From: DASWJZ01 sp963846475
Lineage (GTDB): Bacteria; Pseudomonadota; Alphaproteobacteria; Rhizobiales; Afifellaceae
Direction of reading: 5' to 3'
DNA length: 64,000 bases
NCBI GenBank assembly: GCA_963846475.1
Contig: CAWJVZ010000004.1
Location: 2,790,001-2,854,000 of the forward strand
The notes under the pieces are model-generated. The model was not told the origin of the DNA and did not search any database. It saw only the letters and a list, made by a program, of their open reading frames with translations. Below are positions 47,809 to 55,020 of this stretch, one piece after another. How positions within the stretch are numbered: position 1 is the first letter of the stretch; every line of letters begins with the position of its first letter. The position numbers and the translations under genes are program-made.

Positions 47809-48075
47809 ATGAAGCGTACCATGTCGAGCCGTGAAGCAAACCAGTCCTTCGGAAAGGCACAGCGCGCGGCGGACGAAGGGCCGGTGACGATCACGAATCG
47901 CGGGCGGCCTGCCTATGTGCTCCTTCGCCACGATGAATATGAGAGGCTCGCAGGTCCTCCGAAGAGCATCGTGGATATGCTCAGCCAGGATGAGCCCGAG
48001 GCAGATTTCGACTTCGACCCCCCCAAGCTGAGCCAGGATATGGGTCTTCGTATTCCCGAATTCGACGATGATTGA
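47809..48075 (+). CDS. Phd/YefM-family antitoxin
   Basis: Antitoxin of 88 residues with the N-terminal Phd/YefM DNA-binding fold: SREANQSFGKAQRAADEGPV, ITNRGRPAYVLLRHDEYERL, and a disordered acidic C-terminus (DEPEADFDFDPP) that would wrap the toxin. The ATG at 47809 is chosen because GAGAGGAGG lies right before it; another ATG six codons upstream has none. The stop overlaps the toxin start as TGATG, the typical layout for autoregulated pairs. Confidence 0.88.
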   Translation: MKRTMSSREANQSFGKAQRAADEGPVTITNRGRPAYVLLRHDEYERLAGPPKSIVDMLSQDEPEADFDFDPPKLSQDMGLRIPEFDDD

Positions 48076-48488
48076 TGTTTCTGCTGGACACCAACGTGGT
48101 CTCGGAGCTGAGGCGTCGTAAGCGCGCCGCGCCGCAGGTTCTTGCGTGGGCCGATCCTGTCGACCCGTTCAACTTATTCGTGTCCGCCGTCACCGTGCTG
48201 GAACTTGAGAAGGGGGCCTTGCTTCTCAAGCGTCGCGACCCGCCTCAAGCCGCGGTTCTGGACCGGTGGATCAGGAGCGGCGTTCTGCGGAGCTTTGCCG
48301 GGAGAATTCTGCCGTTCGATGAAGCCGTGGCGCTTCGCTGCGCTCCCCTTCACGTGCCTGATCCGCGTCCTGAGCGCGACGCCATGATCGCGGCGACGGC
48401 CCTGGAGCACCATCTGACGCTTGTCACCCGCAATGTCGCCGATTTCGCGCCGATGGGCGTGCCGATCGTCAATCCCTGGACAGATTAG
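48075..48488 (+). CDS. VapC-type PIN-domain toxin
   Basis: PIN-domain ribonuclease toxin of 137 residues. The acidic catalytic set is D5 (FLLDTNVVSEL), E43 (TVLELEKGALLL), D102 (ERDAMIAATAL) and D123 (TRNVADFAPMG). The Phd-type antitoxin before it points to an FitB/VapC-like module. The target (tRNA or rRNA) cannot be inferred. The stop is about 12 bases before tdh, so the toxin gene may share transcripts with the threonine genes. Confidence 0.9.
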   Translation: MFLLDTNVVSELRRRKRAAPQVLAWADPVDPFNLFVSAVTVLELEKGALLLKRRDPPQAAVLDRWIRSGVLRSFAGRILPFDEAVALRCAPLHVPDPRPERDAMIAATALEHHLTLVTRNVADFAPMGVPIVNPWTD

Positions 48489-48499
48489 GAGCTCGGGTG

Positions 48500-49531
48500 A
48501 TGAAAGCCCTCGTCAAAGCCAGGCCCGAGCCCGGCCTGTGGCTGCGCGACGAGCCGGTGCCCGAGATCGGCCCCGACGAGGTGCTGGTGAAGATCGCCAA
48601 GACCGGTATCTGCGGCACCGACATCCACATCTGGAACTGGGACGACTGGGCCCAAAAGACTATTCCGGTGCCGATGATCACCGGCCACGAATATGCCGGC
48701 AAGATCGTCGAGGTCGGCTCCGGCGTGCGCGGCCTGAAGGTGGGCCAGCGCGTCTCCGGCGAGGGCCACGTCATCGGCATGCGGAGCCGCGCCTCGCGCG
48801 GCGGCCGCTATCACCTCGACCCGGAGACGCAAGGGATCGGCGTCAACATCCCCGGCGCCTTCGCCGAATACGTAAAGATCCCGGCCTTCAACGCGGTGCC
48901 GCTCCCCGACGACATCGACGACGAGCTCGGCGCCATCCTCGACCCGCTGGGAAACGCCGTGCACACGGCGCTCTCCTTCGACCTCGTCGGCGAGGACGTG
49001 CTGGTCACCGGCGCCGGGCCGATCGGCATCATGGCGGCGGCGATCGCCCGCCATGTCGGCGCCCGCCACATCGTCGTCACCGACGTCAATTCCTACCGGC
49101 TGGAGCTGGCCGGCAGGGTCGCCGATGTCCGCCCGGTCAACGTCGCCGAGGAGGACCTGAAATCCGTCATGCAAAGCCTCGGCATGCGCGAGGGTTTCGA
49201 CGTCGGCCTGGAGATGAGCGGCGCCGAAGCCGCGCTGAACCAGATGCTCGACACGATCCTGATGGGCGGCAAGATCGCCATGCTCGGCATCCCGGCCCGC
49301 CCCTTCCCGGTCGACTGGACCAAGATCGTCTTCCACATGCTGACCATCAAGGGCATCTACGGCCGCGAGATGTTCGAGACCTGGCACAAGATGATCGCCA
49401 TGCTGCAGAGCGGCCTCAACGTGCGCGGCGTCATCACCCACCGTTTTGCCGCGGGCGATTATGCCGAGGCCTTCGACATCATGGCCAAGGGCGAATCCGG
49501 CAAGATCGTGCTCGACTGGACAGCCGCCTGA
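48500..49531 (+). CDS. tdh: L-threonine 3-dehydrogenase, lacking the structural zinc cysteines
   Basis: Tdh oxidises L-threonine to 2-amino-3-ketobutyrate with NAD. The 343-residue medium-chain dehydrogenase has the catalytic zinc ligands in KTGICGTDIHIW and ITGHEYAG, the NAD fold VTGAGPIGIMAAAIARHVGA, and the Tdh-specific VGLEMSGAEAALNQML. The four Cys of the structural zinc lobe of E. coli Tdh (CGHCRNCRGGRTHLC) align with GMRSRASRGGRYHLD at equal length, so all four ligands are gone. AGGAG lies eight bases before the ATG; a GTG three bases earlier is alternative. Pairs with kbl upstream. Confidence 0.93.
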   Translation: MKALVKARPEPGLWLRDEPVPEIGPDEVLVKIAKTGICGTDIHIWNWDDWAQKTIPVPMITGHEYAGKIVEVGSGVRGLKVGQRVSGEGHVIGMRSRASRGGRYHLDPETQGIGVNIPGAFAEYVKIPAFNAVPLPDDIDDELGAILDPLGNAVHTALSFDLVGEDVLVTGAGPIGIMAAAIARHVGARHIVVTDVNSYRLELAGRVADVRPVNVAEEDLKSVMQSLGMREGFDVGLEMSGAEAALNQMLDTILMGGKIAMLGIPARPFPVDWTKIVFHMLTIKGIYGREMFETWHKMIAMLQSGLNVRGVITHRFAAGDYAEAFDIMAKGESGKIVLDWTAA

Positions 49532-49558
49532 GCCGCCTGCCGCGGCGAGCTCCGCACC

Positions 49559-49752
49559 TCCTCTCCCCCACCGAAGCGGGGTGTTCCCCGCTTCGGCACT
49601 CTGGATGGCGAAGTCGGGAACACCCGACTTCGCGCGGGAGAGGCCGAGTCCGCGCGAAGCGCGGAGCCGGGTGAGGGTTCTGGCGCAGAGTTCTACGATC
49701 TCATCCCTTACCCGGTGGCTACGCCACTCGGCCTCTCCCCGGAGGGGAGAGG
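49559..49752. repeat. Mosaic hairpin element in the tdh-EamA gap
   Basis: This gap of 344 bases holds a cluster of inverted repeats: CCGAAGCGGGG/CCCCGCTTCGG (49571-49596, 11-bp perfect, loop TGTT), GCGAAGTCGGG/CCCGACTTCGC (49608-49633, 11-bp perfect, loop AACA), a small CCGCGC/GCGCGG hairpin, and CCTCTCCCC/GGGGAGAGG (49732-49752). The first two are enclosed by CTCTCCC and GGGAGAGG, giving a clover-like fold. The style matches intergenic mosaic elements of Rhizobiales. It may end tdh transcription. Confidence 0.65.
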
Positions 49753-49875
49753 AGGGCGCGACCGTCGAGCCTATACGATAGACGCCCCTCGCCGCGCGAG
49801 CACTGCGCCTGCCCCCGCTAGCCATGCGTCCGCAGCTGTTGGACCGCGCCGCGCGCCGCTCTATACCCGCCGCCG

Positions 49876-50766
49876 ATGTCCCTTCGCGACTTCGCCGTCA
49901 TGGTGCTGATCTGCGCGATCTGGGCCGCGAACGTGGTGGTGGCGAAGGTGGTGGTGAGCGGCATGGACGTGCCGCCGCTGTTCTTCGGCGCGCTGCGTTC
50001 CGGCGCCATCGCGCTCGCCGTGCTGCCGTGGCTGCTGCCGATGCCGCGCCCGGCCTGGCGCACCATCGCCGTCGGGCTCCTGATGGGTGGCGGCGGTTTT
50101 GGGCTGATGTTCGTCGGCTTGCGCACCGCCAGCCCTTCGGCCGCCTCGATCGTCTCGCAGCTCGGCATCCCGATGGCGACGCTCCTCTCCGTCGCCATGC
50201 TCGGCGAGCGCATCCGCTGGCGTCGGGGCCTGGGCATCGCGCTCGCCTTCTTCGGTGTCATGATCGTCATGTGGAACCCCGACGGCATCGACGTCTCGAC
50301 GGGCCTCCTGTTCATCGCCGCTGGCGCCTTCGCCGGGGCGTTGGGCACGATCCTGATGAAGCAGATGGAGGGCACCTCGCCCTTGAGCTACCAGGCCTGG
50401 GTCGGCTTCACGTCGGTGATCATGCTGGGCCTCGCCTCGGCGGCGGCGGAATCGAAACAGCTTACCGCGGCGCTGCAGGCGGGCTGGCCGTTCGCCGCCC
50501 TGGTGCTTTATTCGGCGCTGGTCGTGTCGGTCTTCGCCCATTCCGTCTATTACGCGCTGATCCAGCGCTACGAAGCCAACCTGGTCGCGCCGCTGACGCT
50601 GATGTCGCCGCTCATGGCGATCGGCTTGGGGCTCTGGCTGACGCAGGACTATTTCGACCTCCGCATGGCCGTCGGCTCGGCAATCGCCCTCCTCGGCGTG
50701 CTGATCATCGCCATCCGCCCGAATTTTTCCCTGCCAAAAGCCCTCCTCTTCCGCAACCGCGTCTAG
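49876..50766 (+). CDS. EamA/DMT-superfamily transporter
   Basis: Ten-helix drug/metabolite transporter of 296 residues made of two EamA repeats. The N-terminal half has MVLICAIWAANVVVAKVVV and GLMFVGLRTASPSAASIVSQ, and the C-terminal half SVFAHSVYYALIQRYEANLV and a closing segment GSAIALLGVLIIA. Some members export amino acids or metabolites; the substrate is unknown. It stands alone between two repeat regions, with a start ATG in a poor ribosome-binding context. Confidence 0.88.
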   Translation: MSLRDFAVMVLICAIWAANVVVAKVVVSGMDVPPLFFGALRSGAIALAVLPWLLPMPRPAWRTIAVGLLMGGGGFGLMFVGLRTASPSAASIVSQLGIPMATLLSVAMLGERIRWRRGLGIALAFFGVMIVMWNPDGIDVSTGLLFIAAGAFAGALGTILMKQMEGTSPLSYQAWVGFTSVIMLGLASAAAESKQLTAALQAGWPFAALVLYSALVVSVFAHSVYYALIQRYEANLVAPLTLMSPLMAIGLGLWLTQDYFDLRMAVGSAIALLGVLIIAIRPNFSLPKALLFRNRV

Positions 50767-50829
50767 CCGCCGCGCCGGCGCGGTCCGCATATCTGGACAG
50801 GCGCCTCTAGGACTTTTTTCACAAATCTT

Positions 50830-51091
50830 GGAACATTCCCCTCCCCCTTGTGGGGAGGGGTACGGGGCGGGGTCTCCGATGCCGCGCTCGACGTGAGACG
50901 ACCCCTCCCCCAGCCCCTCCCCACAACGGGGGGGGGTGCCCACCTTCGATGCCGTGCTCGACGTTAGACGACCCCTCCCCCAGCCCCTCTCCACAAGGGG
51001 GAGGGGAGGGCGCCGCGCCGGGCCTTCGATGCCGCGCTCGACGTGTGACGACCCCTCCCCAGCCCCTCCCCACAAGGGGAGGGGGGGCGCA
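50830..51091. repeat. Three tandem copies of a GC-rich hairpin repeat, about 70-80 bases each
   Basis: The unit TCGATGCCGCGCTCGACGTG, a GACGACCCCTCCCC run, CAGCCCCTCCCCACAA and a G-run recurs at about 50876, 50946 and 51025, with a partial element before it. The C-runs and G-runs pair to hairpins (CCCCTCCCC with GGGGAGGGG). The copies differ by a few bases. The last copy ends exactly where the HTH gene fragment starts, suggesting insertion into that gene's 5' end. Confidence 0.75.
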
Positions 51092-51304
51092 TTCCCGCGC
51101 CTGCGGGAGCTTCTCGAGCGGCACCTCGGCTGGGAAGTGGCCGACCTGATGGCCAAGCTGGACGGCAAGCCGAGCATTTCGTCGATCTACCGGCTGGAGC
51201 AGGGCGGCGCCATCCGCCTGCCGAACGTGCGGCGGGTCTTCGACGCGATCAACCGGGCGCTCGGCAACACCTTGGACGCGGACAAGGAGATCGAGCTCGA
51301 CTGA
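51092..51304 (+). pseudogene. HTH-type regulator gene, 5' end missing
   Basis: The frame encodes RLRELLERHLGWEVADLMAK, then a SISSIYRLEQGGAIRLPNVR segment and INRALGNTLDADKEIEL, an XRE-like helix-turn-helix. There is no start in a good context at the true N-terminus; the repeat array begins directly before it. An ATG at 51149 could make a 51-residue product. A diverged part copy lies at 51803. Confidence 0.55.
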
Positions 51305-51345
51305 CCGGCCGCGCGGTCCCTCCGCTCTCGCGGTGAGGCGTATCG

Positions 51346-51513
51346 GTGCCGCCGCCCTCCGAGAAAGCGATTGGCCTTCAGATGATCGCGCTCGATCTCG
51401 CCCGGCTCGTGCGCCAGGCTAGCGCGTTGGAGCTGCCGCTGCTCCCCTACCTCATCGACATGGCGCTCCTGGAAGCCGAACGGGAGCTCCGCAAGATCGA
51501 GGAACGGAAGTGA
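51346..51513 (+). CDS. Small hypothetical protein, 55 aa
   Basis: A GTG start gives 55 residues; an ATG at 51382 gives 43. The product is an amphipathic helical protein with DLARLVRQASALELPLLPYL and LIDMALLEAERELRKIEE, similar to short conserved proteins common in Rhizobiales. The function is unknown. It follows the HTH remnant by 41 bases and could belong with it. Codon pattern and the coherent helix support it. Confidence 0.5.
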   Translation: MPPPSEKAIGLQMIALDLARLVRQASALELPLLPYLIDMALLEAERELRKIEERK

Positions 51514-51536
51514 TCGTCGGGCAACTCATAGACCAT

Positions 51537-51743
51537 CTATTCGGCGGCTTCGCGCCTAAAGCGTTCGATGATGGCGCGGCGCCGTTCTTCAGGCGACAGG
51601 TGCTGCCGGTCGAATTCGGCAAACATCCGCTTTGCGTCTTCGCTCAGGTGGATGCCTTCCACCTCGCTGATTTTGGCGAATTGCTCCCGGCCGATGACCG
51701 GCTCTGCCGGTCTCTGGGCATCGTCAGCGCGTGACTTCGACAT
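51537..51743 (-). CDS. Small hypothetical protein, 68 aa
   Basis: A 68-residue charged protein with IGREQFAKISEVEGIHLS and DRQHLSPEERRRAIIERFR. The pattern KIS-x-VEGI followed by LSPEERRRAII recurs in small conserved alphaproteobacterial proteins with no assigned role. It resembles an antitoxin-size protein, but no toxin gene is beside it. It opposes the previous small gene, with 23 bases between the stop codons. Confidence 0.6.
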   Translation of the reverse strand: MSKSRADDAQRPAEPVIGREQFAKISEVEGIHLSEDAKRMFAEFDRQHLSPEERRRAIIERFRREAAE

Positions 51744-51802
51744 GCCGTCCCCAAGTCCGCCGGAGGATACAATCTACCCACCGGCGGGGAAATCGCGAGG
51801 GG

Positions 51803-51902
51803 CAGCTCGGCTGGGACGTGGCCGAGCTGGTGCAAAAACTGCCGGACGGCAAGCCGAGCGTCTCGTCGATCTACCGGCTGGAGCAGGGCGGCGCGATCCG
51901 CA
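51803..51902 (+). pseudogene. Second fragment of the HTH gene, cut at the restriction-module border
   Basis: About 100 bases encode QLGWDVAELVQKLPDGKPSV and SIYRLEQGGAIR, a diverged copy of the HTH remnant 0.7 kb upstream. A 32-base run is identical in both (51179-51210 and 51863-51894). The match ends at GCGATCCGCAG; beyond it the base composition becomes AT-richer and the restriction module starts. It is therefore a likely insertion boundary. Confidence 0.65.
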
Positions 51903-51997
51903 GTAAATTGGGGGGAACCTTTCTATTAGGCTCGACAGAGCTATTCTTATTAGGCCGACTCGGCTTGATGAGCCGTGCGCCTCTCGTCCGGAGGAAG

Positions 51998-52420
51998 GTG
52001 AACTTGGCGGACACTCGCACTCCCGAGCAGCGCGGCCGCATCATGAGAAGCGTTCGCCAGAAGCACACTGGACCCGAGTTGATCGTCAGGCGTGCTGCCC
52101 ATGCGCTCGGGTTTCGCTTTCGCCTACACAGCCGCGAGCTTCCTGGGCGGCCCGATTTGGTCTTCCCCGGGAAGAGGAAGGTCATTTTCGTGCACGGCTG
52201 CTTTTGGCATGGGCACCGTTGCTCAAAGGGGCAGCTCCCGAAGAGCCGTGCCGATTACTGGATGCCCAAGATAGAAGGCAATAAAGAGAGGGACGAGGCG
52301 GCCGAGCGAGTTTTGAGTGAGCGTGGCTGGTGCGTTCTCACGATATGGCAGTGCGAAACCCGCACACCTGAGGAACTCTCAAGCCGCCTATCGGCCTTTT
52401 TGCGCGAGGACGGTCCTTGA
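51998..52420 (+). CDS. vsr: Very short patch repair endonuclease (Vsr)
   Basis: Vsr nicks next to T:G mismatches made by deamination of 5-methylcytosine and so protects methylated sites. The family core is ADTRTPEQRGRIMRSVRQKH, then the catalytic Asp in PGRPDLVFPG, the zinc/His cluster VHGCFWHGHRC, and WMPKIEGNKERD. The start is a GTG four bases after GGAGG; an upstream ATG at 51968 adds ten residues. It precedes the cytosine methyltransferase by about 100 bases, as expected for a C5-methylation module. Confidence 0.92.
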   Translation: MNLADTRTPEQRGRIMRSVRQKHTGPELIVRRAAHALGFRFRLHSRELPGRPDLVFPGKRKVIFVHGCFWHGHRCSKGQLPKSRADYWMPKIEGNKERDEAAERVLSERGWCVLTIWQCETRTPEELSSRLSAFLREDGP

Positions 52421-52518
52421 GGCAAAAATGGCTGAGGTGGGACCCACGATCTTCGTTCATAGTTTGTTCTTGAAACGCATTCCGTTTTGCATTACTCTTT
52501 CGCAACGTCAGGTGACCA

Positions 52519-53844
52519 ATGACGCGACCAATCGGTGTGGATCTCTTCGCCGGCGCCGGGGGACTTAGCCTTGGATTTGAGCAGGCCGGCTTCGATGTCG
52601 TTGCCGCCGTCGAGATGGACCCTATTCATTGTGGCGCGCATAGGTACAATTTCCCGAACTGCGCGGTTCTTCCTCAGTCGGTAACAACCGTGACAGGCGC
52701 CGGGATACGCGAGGCTAGCCAGATCGGCGAGCGGCCCGTAGATTGTGTGTTTGGTGGTCCTCCGTGTCAGGGTTTTTCCCTTATAGGTCACCGCGCTCTC
52801 GACGACCCGCGGAACGCGCTGGTACTCGAGTTCGTGCGGTTGGTGTCTGAACTCGACGCACGCACCTTTGTTTTCGAGAATGTGAAAGGGTTAACGGTCG
52901 GCGATCACAAGGCCTTTCTTGCGGAGCTCGTCGCGGAGTTCGAGCGCGCCGGGTACCAGGTTGCCTTACCATGGCGCGTGCTCGATGCCGCGTTCTTCGG
53001 CGTTCCTCAGCGCCGCGAACGTTTGATTTTGATGGGCAGTAAACGAGGAACTCCCATCGCGAGATATCCTGGTGCGACGACATGCCCTGCGGACGATCCC
53101 ATAATAGGAATACAACCCGGCCCAACCTGCGCTGACGCGCTCGGTGACATCCCCGATGCCGACACCTTCTTTGCGCTAACGATCAACGATGCAGTTACCG
53201 TCCAAAAGTGGGCTGCAGCCGGTCCCTACGCATCAGAGATGCGCTGCTTAACGAACGACGCTTGGCACTACGGTTACGTGCGTAACTGGAATCCGCGCCA
53301 TCTCACATCCTCGGCGCGAACTGAGCATACCGAGATTTCTCGCCGTAGATTCGCCGGCACGAAGCCCGGCAGCGTCGAGCCAATTTCTCGGTTTTTCCGC
53401 CTAGCTGCAGACGGACTTTCAAACACACTGCGAGCCGGAACAGATGGAGCAAGAGGTGCTTTCACCAGCCCGCGCCCGATCCACTACCGGTATGCTCGAT
53501 GCGTAACTGTACGTGAGATGGCTCGACTCCACGGGTTTCCTGATTGGTTCCGTTTCCACTCCACAAAGTGGCACGGCGCACGCCAAATTGGCAACGCCGT
53601 ACCGCCGCCACTGGCGCGGGCTGTTGCGGGCCAAGTTATAACAGCATTGGGAAAAGCTCCGGAGGCCCCCTCGGCAGTGTTGCAGCTCGGAGACGAGTCC
53701 CTTCTGTATATGGAAATGGCCGACGCGGCAGAGTATTTCGACGTCCCTGCTCCGTCGCAGAGGCGAACCTTCAAAAGCGGCGCGAAAAAGCGCAAGCAGC
53801 ACGAAATCGACAGACCGATGTCAGGTGTTCCTATTGAAACTTGA
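52519..53844 (+). CDS. DNA cytosine-C5 methyltransferase
   Basis: Type II-like C5 methyltransferase of 441 residues. Motif I DLFAGAGGLSLGFEQAGFDV, IV GGPPCQGFSLIG with the catalytic Cys, VI FVFENVKGL, VIII QRRERLILMG, and IX/X LHGFPDWFRF and QIGNAVPPPLARAVA are all there. The target-recognition region lies between about residues 170 and 320 and cannot be read into a site. Its 3' end overlaps the converging putative endonuclease by 14 bases. The region has lower GC than its surroundings, pointing to transfer. Confidence 0.94.
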   Translation: MTRPIGVDLFAGAGGLSLGFEQAGFDVVAAVEMDPIHCGAHRYNFPNCAVLPQSVTTVTGAGIREASQIGERPVDCVFGGPPCQGFSLIGHRALDDPRNALVLEFVRLVSELDARTFVFENVKGLTVGDHKAFLAELVAEFERAGYQVALPWRVLDAAFFGVPQRRERLILMGSKRGTPIARYPGATTCPADDPIIGIQPGPTCADALGDIPDADTFFALTINDAVTVQKWAAAGPYASEMRCLTNDAWHYGYVRNWNPRHLTSSARTEHTEISRRRFAGTKPGSVEPISRFFRLAADGLSNTLRAGTDGARGAFTSPRPIHYRYARCVTVREMARLHGFPDWFRFHSTKWHGARQIGNAVPPPLARAVAGQVITALGKAPEAPSAVLQLGDESLLYMEMADAAEYFDVPAPSQRRTFKSGAKKRKQHEIDRPMSGVPIET

Positions 53845-54655
53845 AGCGTCGAACCCTCTTGATCGTTATGTCGTCTATGTCCAGGTGCGGGGAGAATTCA
53901 ACAATCCAGGCGGTATCTGCGGCGTCTCTCCAGACGCCAATACTTCGTACAGCCAAACCGGCCACCGGCGCCTTCTCCCTTCCATAGGTGTTCAGGTTGA
54001 GGGCTTGCGACCAGGATAACTTATCTTGCCCTCCTTTTCCGGAAATCGGAACGATTGTGCCTCGGTTTCCATCCAACCCTGCTTGGACCTCATCGACTTC
54101 GATCTGTCCATAGCTTACGGTGGTGCGGTGATGCCCCTGAATTGGCCAAGCCTGAAACCCCAATACGTGGCTAATCAGGTTCGCGTTCCGGACTCTCGTG
54201 AACGTCGCCTGCTCGTCCCTACCTAGAAGTGACGCGACAAACGGCGGCGTCTGATCGATGACGACTTCGGTCCGAGGAACCTTTTTTAGATCATCGGGCA
54301 GAACTAAGAGATTTCTGCGCCGTGTTCGCTTCAATTTATAACAGCCTTTCCCTACCTGAAGCCAGGTAATCGGCCCGCATTGTTCTGCTTCCGCCGGCAT
54401 GTGGCGCCGGGCGTCAAATGTGTACTTAATATCAGCAACGTTTTTCTGCAGCTTTGGGATCATCCCTTCTGCGTGGGCTCGATGCATCGCTGTGCGGATG
54501 TCATCAAGGTCGAAGAAAATCTCATCTGCAAATTTGCGTGGCGAAAAGCCTTTGGTAAGATCCCTAAAGAGATAGACAAGTATCCGTTCGTACTGGGTGA
54601 GCTTAGAAAGCTCGGCTTGAGACATCTTTGCTAGCATGTTTTTTGCGTTAAGCAC
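53831..54655 (-). CDS. Candidate restriction endonuclease of the module
   Basis: A 274-residue protein convergent with the methyltransferase. The N-terminal half has a winged-helix-like part (LTQYERILVYLFRDLTKG, DEIFFDLDDIRTAMHRAH). The C-terminal half has QIEVDEVQAGLDGNRGTIVP and ISGKGGQDKLSWSQALNLNT, which fits a PD-(D/E)xK-like core (Asp/Glu pair then Gly-Lys-Gly-Gly). This, and its placement with vsr and a C5 methyltransferase, make it the likely cognate nuclease. I do not recognise a named enzyme. The whole module would read vsr-M-R. Confidence 0.6.
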   Translation of the reverse strand: MLNAKNMLAKMSQAELSKLTQYERILVYLFRDLTKGFSPRKFADEIFFDLDDIRTAMHRAHAEGMIPKLQKNVADIKYTFDARRHMPAEAEQCGPITWLQVGKGCYKLKRTRRRNLLVLPDDLKKVPRTEVVIDQTPPFVASLLGRDEQATFTRVRNANLISHVLGFQAWPIQGHHRTTVSYGQIEVDEVQAGLDGNRGTIVPISGKGGQDKLSWSQALNLNTYGREKAPVAGLAVRSIGVWRDAADTAWIVEFSPHLDIDDITIKRVRRFKFQ

Positions 54656-54798
54656 TCTGTCTAGAGGTCAGGACCGGGGCACCGGTACGACTAGGCCAAT
54701 CACTCGCATCCGAGAGGGACGCTCTTAGCGTGAATCATTTAAAATAGATTGAACCACAGGTAGGTGGTCGGCTGGTCCCCTCACTCTCGGATCAGCAG

Positions 54799-54878
54799 AG
54801 CGCAAGCGCTATAGCCAAGCCGATGTGCTCCGACCGTCGACTTCCACAGCGCCCACGCAGGCCCCGAGCGCAAGCGTT
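54799..54878. promoter_or_regulatory. Two near-palindromic AGCGCAAGCG elements before the ABC operon
   Basis: AGCGCAAGCGCT (54799-54810) and AGCGCAAGCGTT (54867-54878) occur 68 bases apart in the 365-base gap upstream of the substrate-binding protein gene. The first is an inverted repeat AGCGC/GCGCT. Paired elements of this sort suit a LacI- or GntR-type regulator of a sugar transporter. No regulator gene is in the window. The rest of the gap (54656-55020) shows nothing else. Confidence 0.3.
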
Positions 54879-55020
54879 TACGGCCCGAATAATGCCGGCC
54901 ACAATTCTCTCGCCGTTACCCGCCGCGCTTGGCAGGCTCGGCTCCGCATGCCATCATCGCCGCAAATGCCGCGCCCGAAAAATCCGCCGCGGCGGCCCAA
55001 GACTCACAGGGAGGAGAACC

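Noticed and set aside
50830..51091. A CRISPR array
   Set aside because: The repeats are adjacent and contain hairpins but lack unique spacers of even length; no cas genes are near.
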